Part shown: piece after piece, positions 36,641 through 48,116 of the stretch
Position numbering within the stretch: position 1 is the stretch's first letter
Layout: every line of letters starts with the position of its first letter
Position numbers and translations under genes: made by a program
NCBI GenBank assembly: GCA_037039685.1
Contig: JAWNGF010000001.1
Span: forward strand, 2,108,001 to 2,172,000
Direction of reading: 5' to 3'
Length of the DNA stretch: 64,000 bases
Source: Ceratobasidium sp. AG-K
Taxonomy: Eukaryota > Basidiomycota > Agaricomycetes > Cantharellales > Ceratobasidiaceae
The notes under the pieces: generated by a model
Database searches by the model: none
Told to the model about the DNA's origin: nothing
What the model saw: only the letters and a program-made list of their open reading frames with translations

Positions 36641-37863
36641 TTACAGGTTTCTCAGCAGCATCATCTGCGTTATCTTTCCCACCGCAGGCATATAGAGAGA
36701 CGCCTTTAGTGCCAGTCAGCTAGTACCTCACGCATATAGCTTCTACCGACTCGCCTTTTCCCTGACATCCGACTGGAAGTTTCTCTCGCTCGCAACATTT
36801 ACACATATGCAACCATCCTTCAACTGCTCGGTGGGCACCTTGTAGGTCGCACTAGGAACGGCCGAGACAACCACATCCGAGATGGCCAGACATTGCTCCA
36901 ATGTCATGGAGCACGGGTGTACGACATGCCTAGGGTTGTATCTATTCAATTTCTCGGCACCGCTGGTCTTGGAGGTGGGACGTTTGGTGTATTCTTGTAT
37001 ACTGTCGATATCGACGCTGAAAACGCGCGCTCCGTCGTTCGCAAGTAGGGCGGCGAGTGGACGGCCGACGACCTCTGAGCGGTTAATAATCGTAACAGTG
37101 CGACCGTATGCGCGGTCGCCGTAGTCAAGAATGCCATTGTAAACACCAATCGCTTCGAGAGCCTTTACGATTGCCAAAGGTGTGCAAGGGATGATGGACT
37201 TGACGTAGCCCTCGGGAGCTTCGGCCGCAGGCGTAGGCGCAGTTGGGGCCTCTGCAGCCCCCGGTACTCCCAATAGAGATTGGGGACGAATGAACCTGGT
37301 GATTTGACAGGTTACATGCACCCTGATATATCATGGATGACTCACCTAATGTTATGGTAGAGGTTGTAGTGGAATCTGACGTGAAGCCCCTCGACGTCCT
37401 TGAAAGGAGAGACAACTTGTTGAAGGTAGTGATCCTTTAGAGTTTTAAATCAGCAAAAATTAGGAAGGTAATAGCTGATGTTACCCACTTGGGAGCCGCC
37501 AAAGATCGGGTAATATACCATTATTCCATCAACGTCCCGATCCTCGTTCGCGTCGATAATTGCTTCCTCTACACCTTCTCCATCAATTCCATCTTCTAAA
37601 GCACCTCCGACCTCCTTTAAAATAAATTCCACGCCTATAGCCTCGCATGTCTTCTTCGTGAACTGTGCGTAAGACCTAGACGGTGCGGATGACGTTGATA
37701 GAATCCCAAGAAGGCGAGGCTTTCGGGCACGGGCAGAAGGGTGTGCTAAAGCTTGTTCAATGTCACTACGGAACTAATCCCAGTATTCAATACCATTCCT
37801 TCCACTTCTCGCTCGGTTGCTTACCTTGGCTGCAATGCCATCGGCTTTAAGTAGCTTCCCCAT
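36641..37863 (-). CDS. MTD1: NAD-dependent methylenetetrahydrofolate dehydrogenase (Mtd1 type)
   Basis: Cytosolic oxidation of 5,10-methylene-THF to methenyl-THF with NAD. Exons read MGKLLKADGIAAK, FRSDIEQALAHPSARARKPR, SYAQFTKKTCEAIGVEFILK and DGIMVYYPIFGGSQ (substrate region). Then DVEGLHVRFHYNLYHNIR, IIPCTPLAIVKALEAIGVYN and the dinucleotide-binding VTIINRSEVVGRPLAALLAN, followed by VSAVPSATYKVPTEQLKDGC. The penultimate intron (36704-36754) is GC..AG: only its removal joins REK to ASLYMPAVGKITQMMLLRNL. The reading frame then meets TAA; a further 3' exon is possible. The single-domain size and RSEVVGRPLAALL fit yeast Mtd1 rather than the trifunctional enzyme. Divergent from the Lcl2 gene. 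Confidence 0.93.
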
Positions 37864-38096
37864 CCCAGAATTAGATGTAGGCTGAGCGGGGCTGCTACAG
37901 GTGTTATTCACGGTATCTCTGCAATTCTTATATATGTCTCACGCTGCCATTTTGACTAAAATATCTGCTTGGGAGAGCAGAGTGCAGGAGGGGGCTCGCT
38001 GGGGTTCGTTGACTTTATCGCTCGCAGCGAGATCTTCAATATCAAATTCAAATATTTCCTCCACTCAGTGATCGGCTGACACAAGCAGACGTGCTG

Positions 38097-38102
38097 CACG
38101 TG
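38097..38102. promoter_or_regulatory. CACGTG box between MTD1 and LCL2 genes
   Basis: GCACGTGATC context, 96 bases upstream of the Lcl2 start codon and 234 upstream of MTD1. Candidate shared bHLH element. Confidence 0.35.
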
Positions 38103-38192
38103 ATCGTGAATTCTGCCTTTACTCCACGTCACTAGCTCACTTTGACACAGCTTAGATCGCTCCGTGTGTTAATACAACTCAACCAGATTAAT

Positions 38193-38606
38193 ATGCTATA
38201 CTTCTACTTTGTTTTAATGTTTCTCCCCACTGCTTTTGCTCAATTCGGTGGAGGGTTCTTTGAGAATATGTTTGGTCACGGAGGCCATCAACAGCAAAGA
38301 CAGCAACAGCAACGACCAGGATCAAGTTCTATGTGGGCCCAACAGGCGGACGCAGGTAAGTTTGAACGCAAAGCTTCAAAGCCACCCAGACACTAATATT
38401 TTGTCAACTCTGCAGTTTCGTGTTCTCAGTACCTGTGTCCAGATACGCTCGCGTGTGTTTCAACTCCTGTGCTATGTCCTTGCCCCGCTGCCGAGGATAT
38501 CAAGTGCGTGGTCCCTGATGCTGAAGGAGGGTCGAATGAAGGGACCGTTGTCTGCGTCCGAGGGGCAGAAGGCTGCAAGCAGCTAGATAAGCTGATGAAG
38601 CCGTGA
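38193..38606 (+). CDS. LCL2: Lcl2 family (long chronological lifespan protein 2), secretory pathway
   Basis: Small secretory-pathway protein linked in yeast to ER-associated degradation and lifespan. N-terminal signal peptide MLYFYFVLMFLPTAFAQFGG, then ENMFGHGGHQQQRQQQQRPG and SSMWAQQADA. After one intron come the Cys-rich core CSQYLCPDTLACVSTP, CPCPAAEDIKCVVPDAEGG and VVCVRGAEGCKQLDKLMKP. Six or more conserved cysteines and the length near 120 residues fit the family. No ER-retention tail is visible. Confidence 0.92.
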
Positions 38607-39046
38607 GGTTCTAGTACTGTGGTACGCCCCCTGTGCTTTTCCCGTACTGCAGGCGAACTCACATACCTCATGACAAGAGCCTCTTCCTTTTCTCCATAGA
38701 CGTTTGGTCCCCTCTGGTTATATGTGTATCCATCAAATTGCATTATTTTGATCACACACCTTACAGCGCGATGAGGGTTAACGGACTAGCAGATCGAATA
38801 CAGAGGTGCAGGCTCCGGTCCACTGAAGAATTAGATGAGCGCGACAACCATCCTACTCGTAATGCATGACGTATATGCATATACACTCCGAGGATGATAT
38901 GATATGTGCAATCCTTTTAAGCCGCTCTTCGGCAACCAAACGATGGCTGAGTGGCGAGCTTGCCGCCAGCGGAGAATTTTTGCTCCCGGCCCCCACTGAG
39001 CAAACACCTACCAGTCGTCGAGTGCGATAAATCCGAAACGTCCATA

Positions 39047-41784
39047 ATGGGTATCTTTTTCTATGCTTCGCTGATGGCGTCGATCTACGCTATCGTGGTT
39101 GTACGGCGAACTCGGCGTCGGTTATTGGCCCATCAAGACCTAGATGCCTTGCCAGGCCCCCCTAGAGAAACATGGAGCAAAGGTAGGCTTTTTATGAGTT
39201 CGATCTGACGTGCCGCTCATAGTGCGATATGTTCCAGGACATATACCTTCCCTGTACAACCCTGATACGGCCTTTGCCTTTCATGACTCGCTGAGCGGCT
39301 ATGGGCCGGTAGCAAAGATATACGGCGTTTTCGGGGTAAGTAGAGCGTTGAAAAATTCTCCCAGTGATCTCTAACTTTCATATGGCAGAGCGTTCGTCTC
39401 TATCTCAATGATCCCTATATTATGGGGGAGATTGTGTCAAAGGAGTTGAATGGATGGGAGAGAACTGAGAGCTACGTGGCGTGAGGATGCGTTCTAAAGC
39501 CTCGAGCAATTCGCCACATTCACCACGTTTACAGAAACCTCAACATGGTACTAGGTCCTGGATTACTTGGTACAAAGGGTATGAATTACATTATTTTAGC
39601 TGGCTTTTCCTAACAGCACACCCTCGTAGGAGCCAAGCACAGAGCACAACGTAAAGTGAGTCGCACTTTCTGGCTCGTGGTGCCCCGAAGTCTCATTAAA
39701 TGATATCCAGCTTCTTACACCATTATTCAACTCGACGACCCTTCACGCTAGTAAGTGATTTATGTCGTGTATGTGCTCACACCGATAACCTCGGAATGGC
39801 TTCTGCGCTCGAAGTGGTAAGCCCAACCACGTTCCTGTTGTTCCCGAAGTAATTCTTATTACTATGCCGCAGCTCCCAATTTTTCAGAACATATCGCGCA
39901 AGGTAGGGCGAGTTGTTCTGTTCGAAACGGTAATAATAGCATGGTTCCGTAGTTTATATCCGGCATAGAGCAAGATTTCAAGGAGCAGGGAGCACCGGAA
40001 GTGGCTAGCATTGACATGTTCAAGTGGACCCACCGAGGGGCGTTGGACGCTGTCGGCAAGTCTCGTTACTCACGAACGCTGTCTATACCTAATATGAACC
40101 GGCCAGGCTTGGGGGGTATGGGCCATGATTTTCAAACACTTGATGGCATCGACAGCGACTATAGCAAGGCCATCAAGCATCTCCTGTCCGTGACATCTCC
40201 GTGATTGTTGCGTTTGCCCGCATACACTCACTTCCTTCCACCGTATTATCTTGTAGCCCTGCCTTGTTCTCTCTAGCAATTCTTCGGCCCATTATGCCAA
40301 CTTTGTACAAGATTGGTCCTGCATGGTTCCGGCGAGCGATCATCACTCGTGTGCCAAGCAAGGCAATTCAACAAGTGTTGTCGGTCGTCGATGTCCAGCA
40401 TCAACAGGCACTGGAGATTTTCGAACAGAAGAAACTGGCGATGCGTGGAAGCAACCACGGACCGGCCCAGAAAGATGTTGTTACCTTGATGCGTGAGTGA
40501 TGATGAGACCGCCAATCATCCGGATCCAGATCCGCTAATGGTTGAAACTGCTTAGTCCAGGCTAATGAATTGGCCGACGCGAACGATAAAATCCCTGAAG
40601 AAGAGATGCTAGGTCAACTAAAGTGAGAGCCTAGGTCTTGATATCGGTTTGTATGCTAAGCTCTGATAGTACACTGATCTTCGCGGGGCATGACACGACG
40701 AGGTACGTTCTGAGGCTTCTAAACAGATGTCGATAAGTGATTTGTATTGTCTATGCAGCGGTGCCTTGGCCTGTATCTTCCAAATGTTAGCTGAACACTC
40801 TCAGATCCAGACAAAACTGCGAGAAGAATTGCTCGCGTGCCCGCTAGAAGATCCAGACTATGCGACCCTGAAGGCCTTTCCATTGTTAGACGCAGTTATC
40901 AAAGAGACGCTACGCCTAGTATGTTTATTAGCTCATGTATATCATTTATCCACTGATAGTGTATGTGCTCGCTAGCATCCGCCAGTAACAGTAGTTGAAC
41001 GAGTGTAAGTGTGGAGCTTGATAGTTGATTCTCGAGTTTCAGACTGTATTCAGCGCAACGCAAGACACAATTCTTCCCCTTCGGCCCCCGCCGGCCGCCC
41101 ACGGCAAGCATGAGCCCCCGGCGACGATAGCCGTGCCGGCGGGAACGATAGTCATGGTCGGTCTCCGAGCTGCCAACCGTGACCCAGAGATTTGGGGACC
41201 GGACGCACGCGAATGGAATCCGTATAGATGGCTCCAACCGCTCCCAACAGAGGTAGCCGACGCCCGTATCCCAGGTGTCTACTCGAACATGTAAGCTCCC
41301 ACGTTTCCGGTAGAGATCGGGAATGTAACGTCTATCAGCATGAGTTTCCTAGGAGGGTCCTATTCATGCATGTGGGTTGTTTTGCCTTGCCGACGGCGCC
41401 CCGATCACCGTTGATGTTTTGGTTAATGTACAGTGCTTACAAGGTATTATTGTGTGGTGATGTAGGCGTAAACTGATCTAATAGTAAACAACAACTTGTT
41501 CAGTTTGCACTTCTAGAGACAAGTGAGTCTACTCGCTTCCTGTTCGGCTGGAGTACTGAGAATACGGTTCCCAGGGGTGATCGTCGCCTCTGTCGTACGA
41601 AAGTTTGTTCTTTACCCCGGAGATCGGGAGATCGTATGGAAGGCAAGTTCTCAAATCCTTTCTGTCAAATATGTAAATGTTAACCTCGAGACTGAAGTTT
41701 GGTGGCACGTCGAAGCCTTTTGTGGTGGATCCTGTGTCTGGTCGCTCTTCGCCCGGCCTTGTTCTCAAGCTCGCAGCTGTTTGA
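39047..41784 (+). CDS. Cytochrome P450 monooxygenase
   Basis: Heme-thiolate monooxygenase anchored in the ER. N-terminal membrane segment MGIFFYASLMASIYAIVVV, then DLDALPGPPRETWSKG, GPGLLGTKGAKHRAQRK and LLTPLFNSTTLHAL (helix C). HRGALDAVGLGGMGHDF is formed across a GC..AG intron (40056-40106). The oxygen-binding helix I motif is FAGHDTT, the ExxR motif is KETLRLHPP, and the PERF region is DAREWNPYRWL. The heme loop MSFLGGSYSCIAYKFALLET is assembled from three exons, the middle one a 10-base microexon at 41434-41443; the ligand Cys codon is 41367-41369. Arg usually two residues before Cys is Tyr here. The last intron is also GC..AG (41643-41697), giving EIVWKFGGTSKPFVVDP and SSPGLVLKLAAV. More than fifteen introns; substrate unknown. 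Confidence 0.9.
41434..41443 (+). other. Ten-base microexon of the P450 gene
   Basis: TGCTTACAAG lies between an AG acceptor and a GTATT donor. Including it converts CAT../..TTTGCA into codons for C-I-A-Y-K-F-A, the expected heme-loop continuation. Without it the frame breaks. Confidence 0.75.
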
Positions 41785-42413
41785 GTTTGGCAAGCTGTTG
41801 TCGCGACAATTGTGAAGACGAGGCTGTATATTTGACTTTGGTTATTTGCTATACAAAGGGAATATCATGCAACTTGACGAGTCGCTATGGGCGCGTGGAG
41901 TCGATCCATGTTTATATTTGATTATACTGTGTTGTTACGTGTGATTCCGTTGTATCGGTACCTACCTTCCGAATTGGGCCTGCTCAGGTCACCAGATGAA
42001 CTGACGCGCGACGCGTCAACACGAACACATGTTGGAGGATGTTCAAACCAATGCGATTGATGCAAAAAACTGTACAGTTGCTACAGAACACAAACCATTG
42101 GAAAAATATTATACGAAGAAGAAAACGGTATAAATAGCGTAGTGCCATATTGATTCGATGGTTTGGTCGAAAATGAAAAAGGATATTCATAGGGTACGCA
42201 GACCGAGACAGCAGGGAGGGGGCATAGTGGGGAAATGAGAGGAGAGCTAAAGGTCGTGATTGGGATGGGTTCATTGCGTAGAAAAAGAGTTTGCATAGTG
42301 GAGCAGATCATGAAATCACAAAACAAGGTCCTGTGAACCACGTCAGCGCTCGTGGAAACGCGTTAAGCTAACAAAGACATACCTCGAGCAGCCGAAAACT
42401 CTGACGGGTTCAC
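41785..42413. other. Convergent intergenic region
   Basis: 3' flanks of the P450 and of the minus-strand KEN-box protein gene. Two minus-strand ORFs here (41984-42341) are hydrophobic but without family features; not called. Confidence 0.45.
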
Positions 42414-43265
42414 TCAATGGGATGACTCTCCGAGGTGCATACGTGCCCATGGCGACTCGATACTGGCAGACAGTCGCGATGGCTTCTTGGGTGTACTGCC
42501 AAGTGGTGAACTGCCATCCCTGATCAGGGATAGTGGAGGTGGCATCCGCTTTGCCCTTCTCGGAGGGGCGTCGTTCTCTTTGGGCGAGTCAAAGACCAAA
42601 TCCGGGAGGCTTGGTTCCTCGTCCCAAGCCATAGGCGACGCCATGGAGGAAGTGTCATATCCAATGGGGTCGCAATAAACGTCAAATCCGGGGTGATGTG
42701 CGTCGGGATCGCGGGCCTTGCCAGGCGCCCACCGAGATGTAGATGCTGAAGAGCTGCGAGAGGGATTGGAAACAATCTCGGGTGAGGGGGCAAGGACTAG
42801 CGCGTCCGGTTTGCGGGGCATTTTCGGGCTAGCTGACACCGCGGGCTGGGTTGGGAATGTATCCATGAGCAGTGGCGGAGCCAGATACGAGGTGCTGGGT
42901 GCGCTGGACGTCGACGCAACTGGCTCGTAATTTAGCTTCATTGAGGGACTAGCACCAAACCCAGAGTCGTCCGCGTCCATCTCGGTATCTTCAAAGAGAC
43001 ATTTGGACACGGGGCGAGGGGCGCGCGGAATGGCAAACTCGCCAGGAGTTGAGGGCTTAGGGTCGTTGGTGGCTCTTTTCTTGCAGGGACTCGCAAATGT
43101 GCCAGGGCTGAGTCTGCGCTTGAGCGATGCAGAGCCGGGGGTAAAGCTCGGTTTTTTGCTCGACGAGGACAGAGCATGTTCCGAGACAGCGTAGAATCGC
43201 GAAAGCGGGAGAGCAGCAAACGGGGTTCGTTCAGAGGTGGGCTGAGGCGTGCTTGTGAAAGCCAT
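42414..43265 (-). CDS. Small disordered protein with KEN box and many Ser/Thr-Pro sites, possibly cell-cycle regulated
   Basis: Single exon, 283 codons, start MAFTSTPQPTSERTPF. Not a family I recognise. Almost the whole chain is predicted disordered. It contains over ten SP/TP dipeptides, two with the CDK context S/T-P-x-K (SPCKKR near residue 60, TPKKPS near 260) and one KEN tripeptide at about 229-231 (FDSPKENDAP). KEN boxes are APC/C degrons, so a role as a phosphorylated, periodically destroyed regulator is plausible, but this is inference from short motifs. A bipartite basic patch near residues 53-70 (KRRLSP..PCKKR) and RRAKR may direct nuclear import. The ORF extends upstream from a non-ATG codon; the first ATG was chosen. 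It is tandem, same strand, with the Kch1-like gene. Confidence 0.6.
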   Translation of the reverse strand: MAFTSTPQPTSERTPFAALPLSRFYAVSEHALSSSSKKPSFTPGSASLKRRLSPGTFASPCKKRATNDPKPSTPGEFAIPRAPRPVSKCLFEDTEMDADDSGFGASPSMKLNYEPVASTSSAPSTSYLAPPLLMDTFPTQPAVSASPKMPRKPDALVLAPSPEIVSNPSRSSSASTSRWAPGKARDPDAHHPGFDVYCDPIGYDTSSMASPMAWDEEPSLPDLVFDSPKENDAPPRRAKRMPPPLSLIRDGSSPLGSTPKKPSRLSASIESPWARMHLGESSH

Positions 43266-43642
43266 AGTGTCGTCAAGTGGGCTTGGAGGGGGCGTGGGCC
43301 AGAAATAGAGACTTAGCAGGCTTAGAGGGAGAACATATACTGGTGCCGCGCTGAGAACGGAGCGAGGACACTCAAAGGGGACGTGACAGGGAGGGGGCTT
43401 GTGGTGGTGGTCCTTAACATACCAACCTCGAGTATGGCCACAATTAACAGCAAACATGCCACGCGAATGGACCCTGATCTTCCCTGAGTCCGCGCTCAAA
43501 CGTCAATCAATTATCCCCTGTCTGAAAATAGTTCCGTTTCCCCATGATTCATTTGGTATCAACAAGCAAATGAATGCATTAAGTCCAACATATGATACAA
43601 CGAATGTCTCTAAGAAAGTTGCAAAAGTCTCTGTTCAGCGCT
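43266..43642. other. Short intergenic region between two minus-strand genes
   Basis: Promoter of the KEN-box gene and 3' flank of the Kch1-like gene. Nothing further supported. Confidence 0.4.
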
Positions 43643-45473
43643 CTACATTGCGTATCCACCTCCCCCTCCCCCTCCACGGTCGCGGTTATCATAGCTCGGC
43701 AACCCCCCTGGGGATTGGTTGCTGTAATTACTCGGGTACGCTGTTTTTCCGTCTTGTCCGTCGTACGCGAGGCCGCTTCCGTGCGATCGGCGATCCCCAG
43801 CCTGGTATTGAGGCGTCTGGTTCTGGGCATACTGGTCTGGGTAATGTTGCGGCTCGTATTGCACGTGCTCGGGATAGGCATTTCCGTAATAGCCATGGGC
43901 TGGGCCTTGCAGTCGGGGATCTCCCATTGGGACGGGGGGAACCTGTCCGTGGGTGGGAGCGAGGTGTGCGGTCGAACCATAGTCGCTCGCGCCATCATAA
44001 TACGAGTCGGGACGTCCGTTGTGGCTGGGATAGAACGGAGGTTGTTGACTCCCCGGGTAACCAGAATACGTAGAGTACCCGTCTGGGCCTTTTGGTTCCT
44101 GTCCGTAGTATGGATCCGTGGCATACGGGGGTTGCATACCACGGTGCATCGGAGGGTTCGGAGTTACCTCGTCATCAATGTCGATATCAGGCAGAGTTGG
44201 CTGAGGATGAGCGCCAACAAGGTTTCCATCTTTATCTTTGAGATGTGAGAAATCGCCTGCCGCCTCCTTGCGGGCCAGTTGTGCCTGCTTCCGCAACCGC
44301 AGCTTGTTCTTCCTCTTAATAAGCTCCGCAATACGCTATGACGAGTCGTCAGTGACTAATAATGTACCACGCCGCAAATACTAACCTTGTCGACTTTGTG
44401 GCAGCAGTATTCCTAAATTACGCACAGTTAGATCGGCGCCCCGAGAAAGTGATGGTACCAACCTTCAAGTTTCCTTGAATGTAGCACAAAAGTGGGACAT
44501 AGCACACCGCAGCGATCAACAGTAGCAAGACACTACCAGCGAACACAGTCACAGTGAACAGCATTGCCAGGAAGAGGATCGAGGTAAGGACGTCGTTGCC
44601 TTTCAGGTAGTCTGTGGGATCCCAAGACTCGTCGTTTGCCTCCCAGAACGAGTACAAGATCAATCCGTTGATACACTGACGGGGACCGTCGGCAAGCAAA
44701 AGGCGCTTCCAACCTAGTTCGGTAATTGTTGGCACAACTGTCCATTCACAAAAGCAAGTAGCTCACCTTTGAAAGTGAAAAAGATAAAGAACGCAAAATC
44801 ATCCTTCTTCTTGGTAGAGTTCTCGATTTGGCAGAAGAAACAAAAATGGTCATACGATCCTAAAAATATGTTGACCGAGGATATTTCTGTGAAGGAGGCA
44901 GGGACGTACGGAGACTGTAATACAAGTTGGCCATGACGTTGGTAAACGCATACGAGATATCGCGGCTGGCAATGATCTTCTTTGCCTTGTGTCCTTCATA
45001 GGCCAACTGCACCAGAAATCAGACACAGCCTTCGGCACACAATAACACCAGCTCACCAGTAGAAACGAGAAGATAATACACCCAACAAATACCCATTTGG
45101 CGATATTGAAGTCAAGATCCACAGAGCAATTTTTCTCAGAGAGACACTTGGCGTAGATCTGGTTGGTCCATCCCTCTGATGACAACATGGTGACAGCGGT
45201 GAAGATATCGGACATGTAGACGAGGAATGATTTGACGACGAGTACATAAACCCATATGTACCTGCATCAACATCAGCCAGCTAATCACTTCTCCAAACAT
45301 GGATCCTACCTGACTCGAATACCAAAGTTCTTAGAGTGATAGTCTCGTGTGTCGATAAAGTCAAACTGTGAGGAGGCTCAGGATTAACGCAGGCAGAAGT
45401 ATATGGATGGATGTATACGTACTTTGTGGTCCTGGACGACCTCGCGCTTCCATGAAGCGTTGTTGAAACACAT
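43643..45473 (-). CDS. Kch1/Prm6-type low-affinity potassium transporter
   Basis: Fungal plasma-membrane K+ transporter family needed in yeast for K+ influx coupled to Ca2+ signalling during mating-pheromone response. Start MCFNNASWKREVVQDHK runs into FDFIDTRDYHSKNFGIRV, the family N-terminal signature. Membrane segments include YIWVYVLVVKSFLVYMSDIF, WVFVGCIIFSFLLLA, FAFFIFFTFKGWKRLLLADG, then TSILFLAMLFTVTVFAGSVL and AAVCYVPLLCYIQGNLKEY. The cytosolic motif CCHKVDKRIAELIKRKNK is diagnostic. The long C-terminal tail is Tyr/Pro/Gly-rich (QPPYATDPYYGQEP, YSTYSGYPGSQQPPFYP) and ends in a Gly run plus YAM. Six or more introns, frame intact. Confidence 0.9.
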
Positions 45474-45982
45474 TGTAGCAGGCGACTATCCCAGGTTCAA
45501 GTGCTTCAAACTCTACGAAAGGCCGAGTTGATGGTCTAGGCAATAGCTAAGAATCTTGTTCTCGCGACCGGCGAAAGAACACGCCCACGTGGGCTAGAAT
45601 ACGCCGCAGTAAAGGGATGTATCAAGCTTGAGTTTGGGGGGCTGACAATACTGCTTGGTAGATGGGATAGAGAAATGAGGGTGATTGTTACCAAAGGATA
45701 CGCTGTGCCGGTATACCAGTTGCAGCAAAAGAGAGGGTGGTTGGTGGCGATGGTATTGCGGCAGTGGGCGTTGCGAGGGAGACTGCGAGGGATGTCAAAC
45801 AGAAGTGGTAACGGCGTGATCAAGGCCGAAGTGAGGCTGTAACGTCAAAATCTTTGTCCAATTGTATTAGCTAATAAACAGGTGCATGTGACTTCAATTT
45901 CTTTGCTTCATCATTGACCTTTCTATCTCTGTTACTCTTGTATTGACATCTGAAGTTTGTATAACAGATATTATAGCCTAGC
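45474..45982. other. Divergent intergenic region (Kch1-like and RBG1)
   Basis: Promoter space for both genes. An ORF at 45536-45823 on the minus strand lacks any motif. No distinct element recognised. Confidence 0.45.
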
Positions 45983-47825
45983 ATGACGACCGTTCAAAAG
46001 ATAAAGGAAATCGAAGATGAAATGGTACGTTTCCTGACATTTCGTGCACGGCTAAAGCTGACCCATCGATACAGGCCCGAAGTATGTGGTATTGACCTAG
46101 GAAAGCTATCGGGAGCTAACACCGTAACCACTGTACAGCGCAAAAGAATAAGGTACTTGGATCCACGCGTACTAATGATTGACATTTATCTTGCTTCTGC
46201 ATTGGTATCGTAGGCGACGAGGTAAGTCCAATAGTTATCCTATTGTTACTGATTAATTAACAAGTAACTAGCTACCATCTTGGTCTTCTCAAGGCTAAGC
46301 TTGCCAAACTTCGACGCGAACTTATTACCCCTCAAGGTGGCGGAGGTGGCGGAGGTGGTGTTGGGTTCGACGTCGCCAGAACTGGAATCGCGTCAGTCGG
46401 ATTCGTAGGTTTCCCGTCTGTTGGAAAGGCGAGTTTGTTTTTCAATATGTTTGAGCGAATATCTGATGCTTAGATTTAGTCTACCCTAATGTCTAAATTG
46501 ACTGGGACGCATTCAGAAGCAGCCGCGTATGAGTTTACAACTCTCACAACGGTGCCCGGAACTCTAAAAGTTCATGGGGCTCCGATCCAAATTCTTGACC
46601 TACGTGAGTAACGGAGCCTTATCTATATGCATTTGGAATTAAAACTGTATCTTCAAGCTGGTATTGTCGAAGGAGCAGCTGATGGTCGTGGTCGAGGGAG
46701 ACAGGTCATCGCCGGTTAGTAGCGCTTTGCTCACTACCCCGGATCTTTGCTTACTGTCTGCGCTTACAGTCGCTCGGACGTGTAACCTTATTTTTATTGT
46801 GCTCGATGTCTTGAAACCCCTAGGCGATAAGAAAGTCATCGAAGCTGAACTAGAGGGGTTTGGTATTCGATTGAACAAAAAGCCACCCCAGATTCTCGTC
46901 CGCAAAAAGGTAGAACAATTCGCAAACAGCGGGGTTTGGCTTACCCCTGTGTAGGAAAAGGGGGGCATCGCAATCACGAACACCGTGCCGCTTACGAACC
47001 TTGACCACGAGTCCATCAAAGCGGTGCTTTCAGAGTTCCGAATCAGCAATGCGGATGTTGCTATTCGTGAACCTGATGCGACAGCGGATGACCTTATTGA
47101 CGTGATTGAAGGAAACAGGTAAAACTGAGCTTTTTTCTGCATATGCCCACTCATCCAGCGCCCTCCTAGGGTTTACATTCCGGCAATTTACGTATTGAAC
47201 AAGGTACGCCTGGGCAATGTACCCGAGGTACAAAACTAACACTGTGCTCAGATCGATGCGATTTCGATCGAAGAATTGGATCTCTTGTAAGCCTGCGCAC
47301 GGATTGTTCGCGACGCCACTCATCGTGACTTCAGATACAAAATTCCCAACTCTGTCCCAATCTCTTCAAAGGAATGGATGAACGTTGATGAGCTCATCGA
47401 GGTCATGTGGACCGCTCTTGATCTAGTCCGAGTGTAAGGTTGGGTTTCGTCGTCACCTGTGCATGGGTCTGACCCACCTCTCCAGTTACACAAAGCCTCG
47501 AGGTTTGGCACCCGACTATTCTACTCCAGTCGTCTTACGAAGAGGAAAGTCGAGCATTGAGGACTTTTGCAATTCTATCCACAAGGAAATTGCGAAGCAG
47601 ATGAAGTAGTAAGTTTCGCGCGAGTTGGTCGGGGATACAGGTCACTAACCGAGCTTGGCAGTGCTGTTGTATGGGGATCTAGTGCAAAGCATTCGAGGGG
47701 CCAAAAGGTTGGTTTAGATCATGTATTGGAGGACGAAGGTGAGTGTGTGCGTCAGATCAAGATATGTAGGGCTGAAGATAAAACCCGACTTTGCTCTAGA
47801 CGTCGTGACCATCATCAAGAAATAA
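45983..47825 (+). CDS. RBG1: DRG-family GTPase (Rbg1/DRG1)
   Basis: Ribosome-associated TRAFAC GTPase working with Tma46/DFRP1 in translation. Start [14 protein letters not shown]. Three tiny exons of 7 (46075-46081), 14 (46139-46152) and 8 bases (46214-46221) then spell ARTQKNKATSYHL across the splice sites. G1 GFPSVGKST is interrupted by a GC..AG intron (46429-46479) between K and S. Further marks are [20 protein letters not shown] (G3), [33 protein letters not shown] (G4), [14 protein letters not shown] (G5) and the C-terminal TGS domain [20 protein letters not shown] and [20 protein letters not shown], ending DVVTIIKK. About 365 residues, exactly family size. More than twelve introns. Confidence 0.96.
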
Positions 47826-48116
47826 GCTTCTACGTTCCTTGCCATTACACCTGTTTCTATATACACGACTGAATCAATGACATGCATTATAGTAAAACCA
47901 CGAGGATAACTCGGCGTGGAGATTCTGCGGTTTATGACTCCACCCGGTTCCGAGAGCTTCCTGGGTGCGTTTTGCATGGCTCGATCGGGATTGGCGTGAT
48001 GGGCAATTACAAGCGCCGGCTGACCTCATCGACCGGCTCCTCCTGTGGCAAATGCCTGATTTTATTTATTAACCCCTCAGCTGTTCCGGGTTCGTTCGCC
48101 CCACCCCAGAGACGCC

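Noticed and set aside
38930..38990. tRNA-like TGGCTGAGTGG segment
   Set aside because: Resembles a D-arm but no T-loop consensus or acceptor stem follows at the right distance.
42414..43499. 361-codon minus-strand ORF as full gene
   Set aside because: The extension upstream of 43265 begins at a non-ATG codon and has no conserved features; the first ATG was used.
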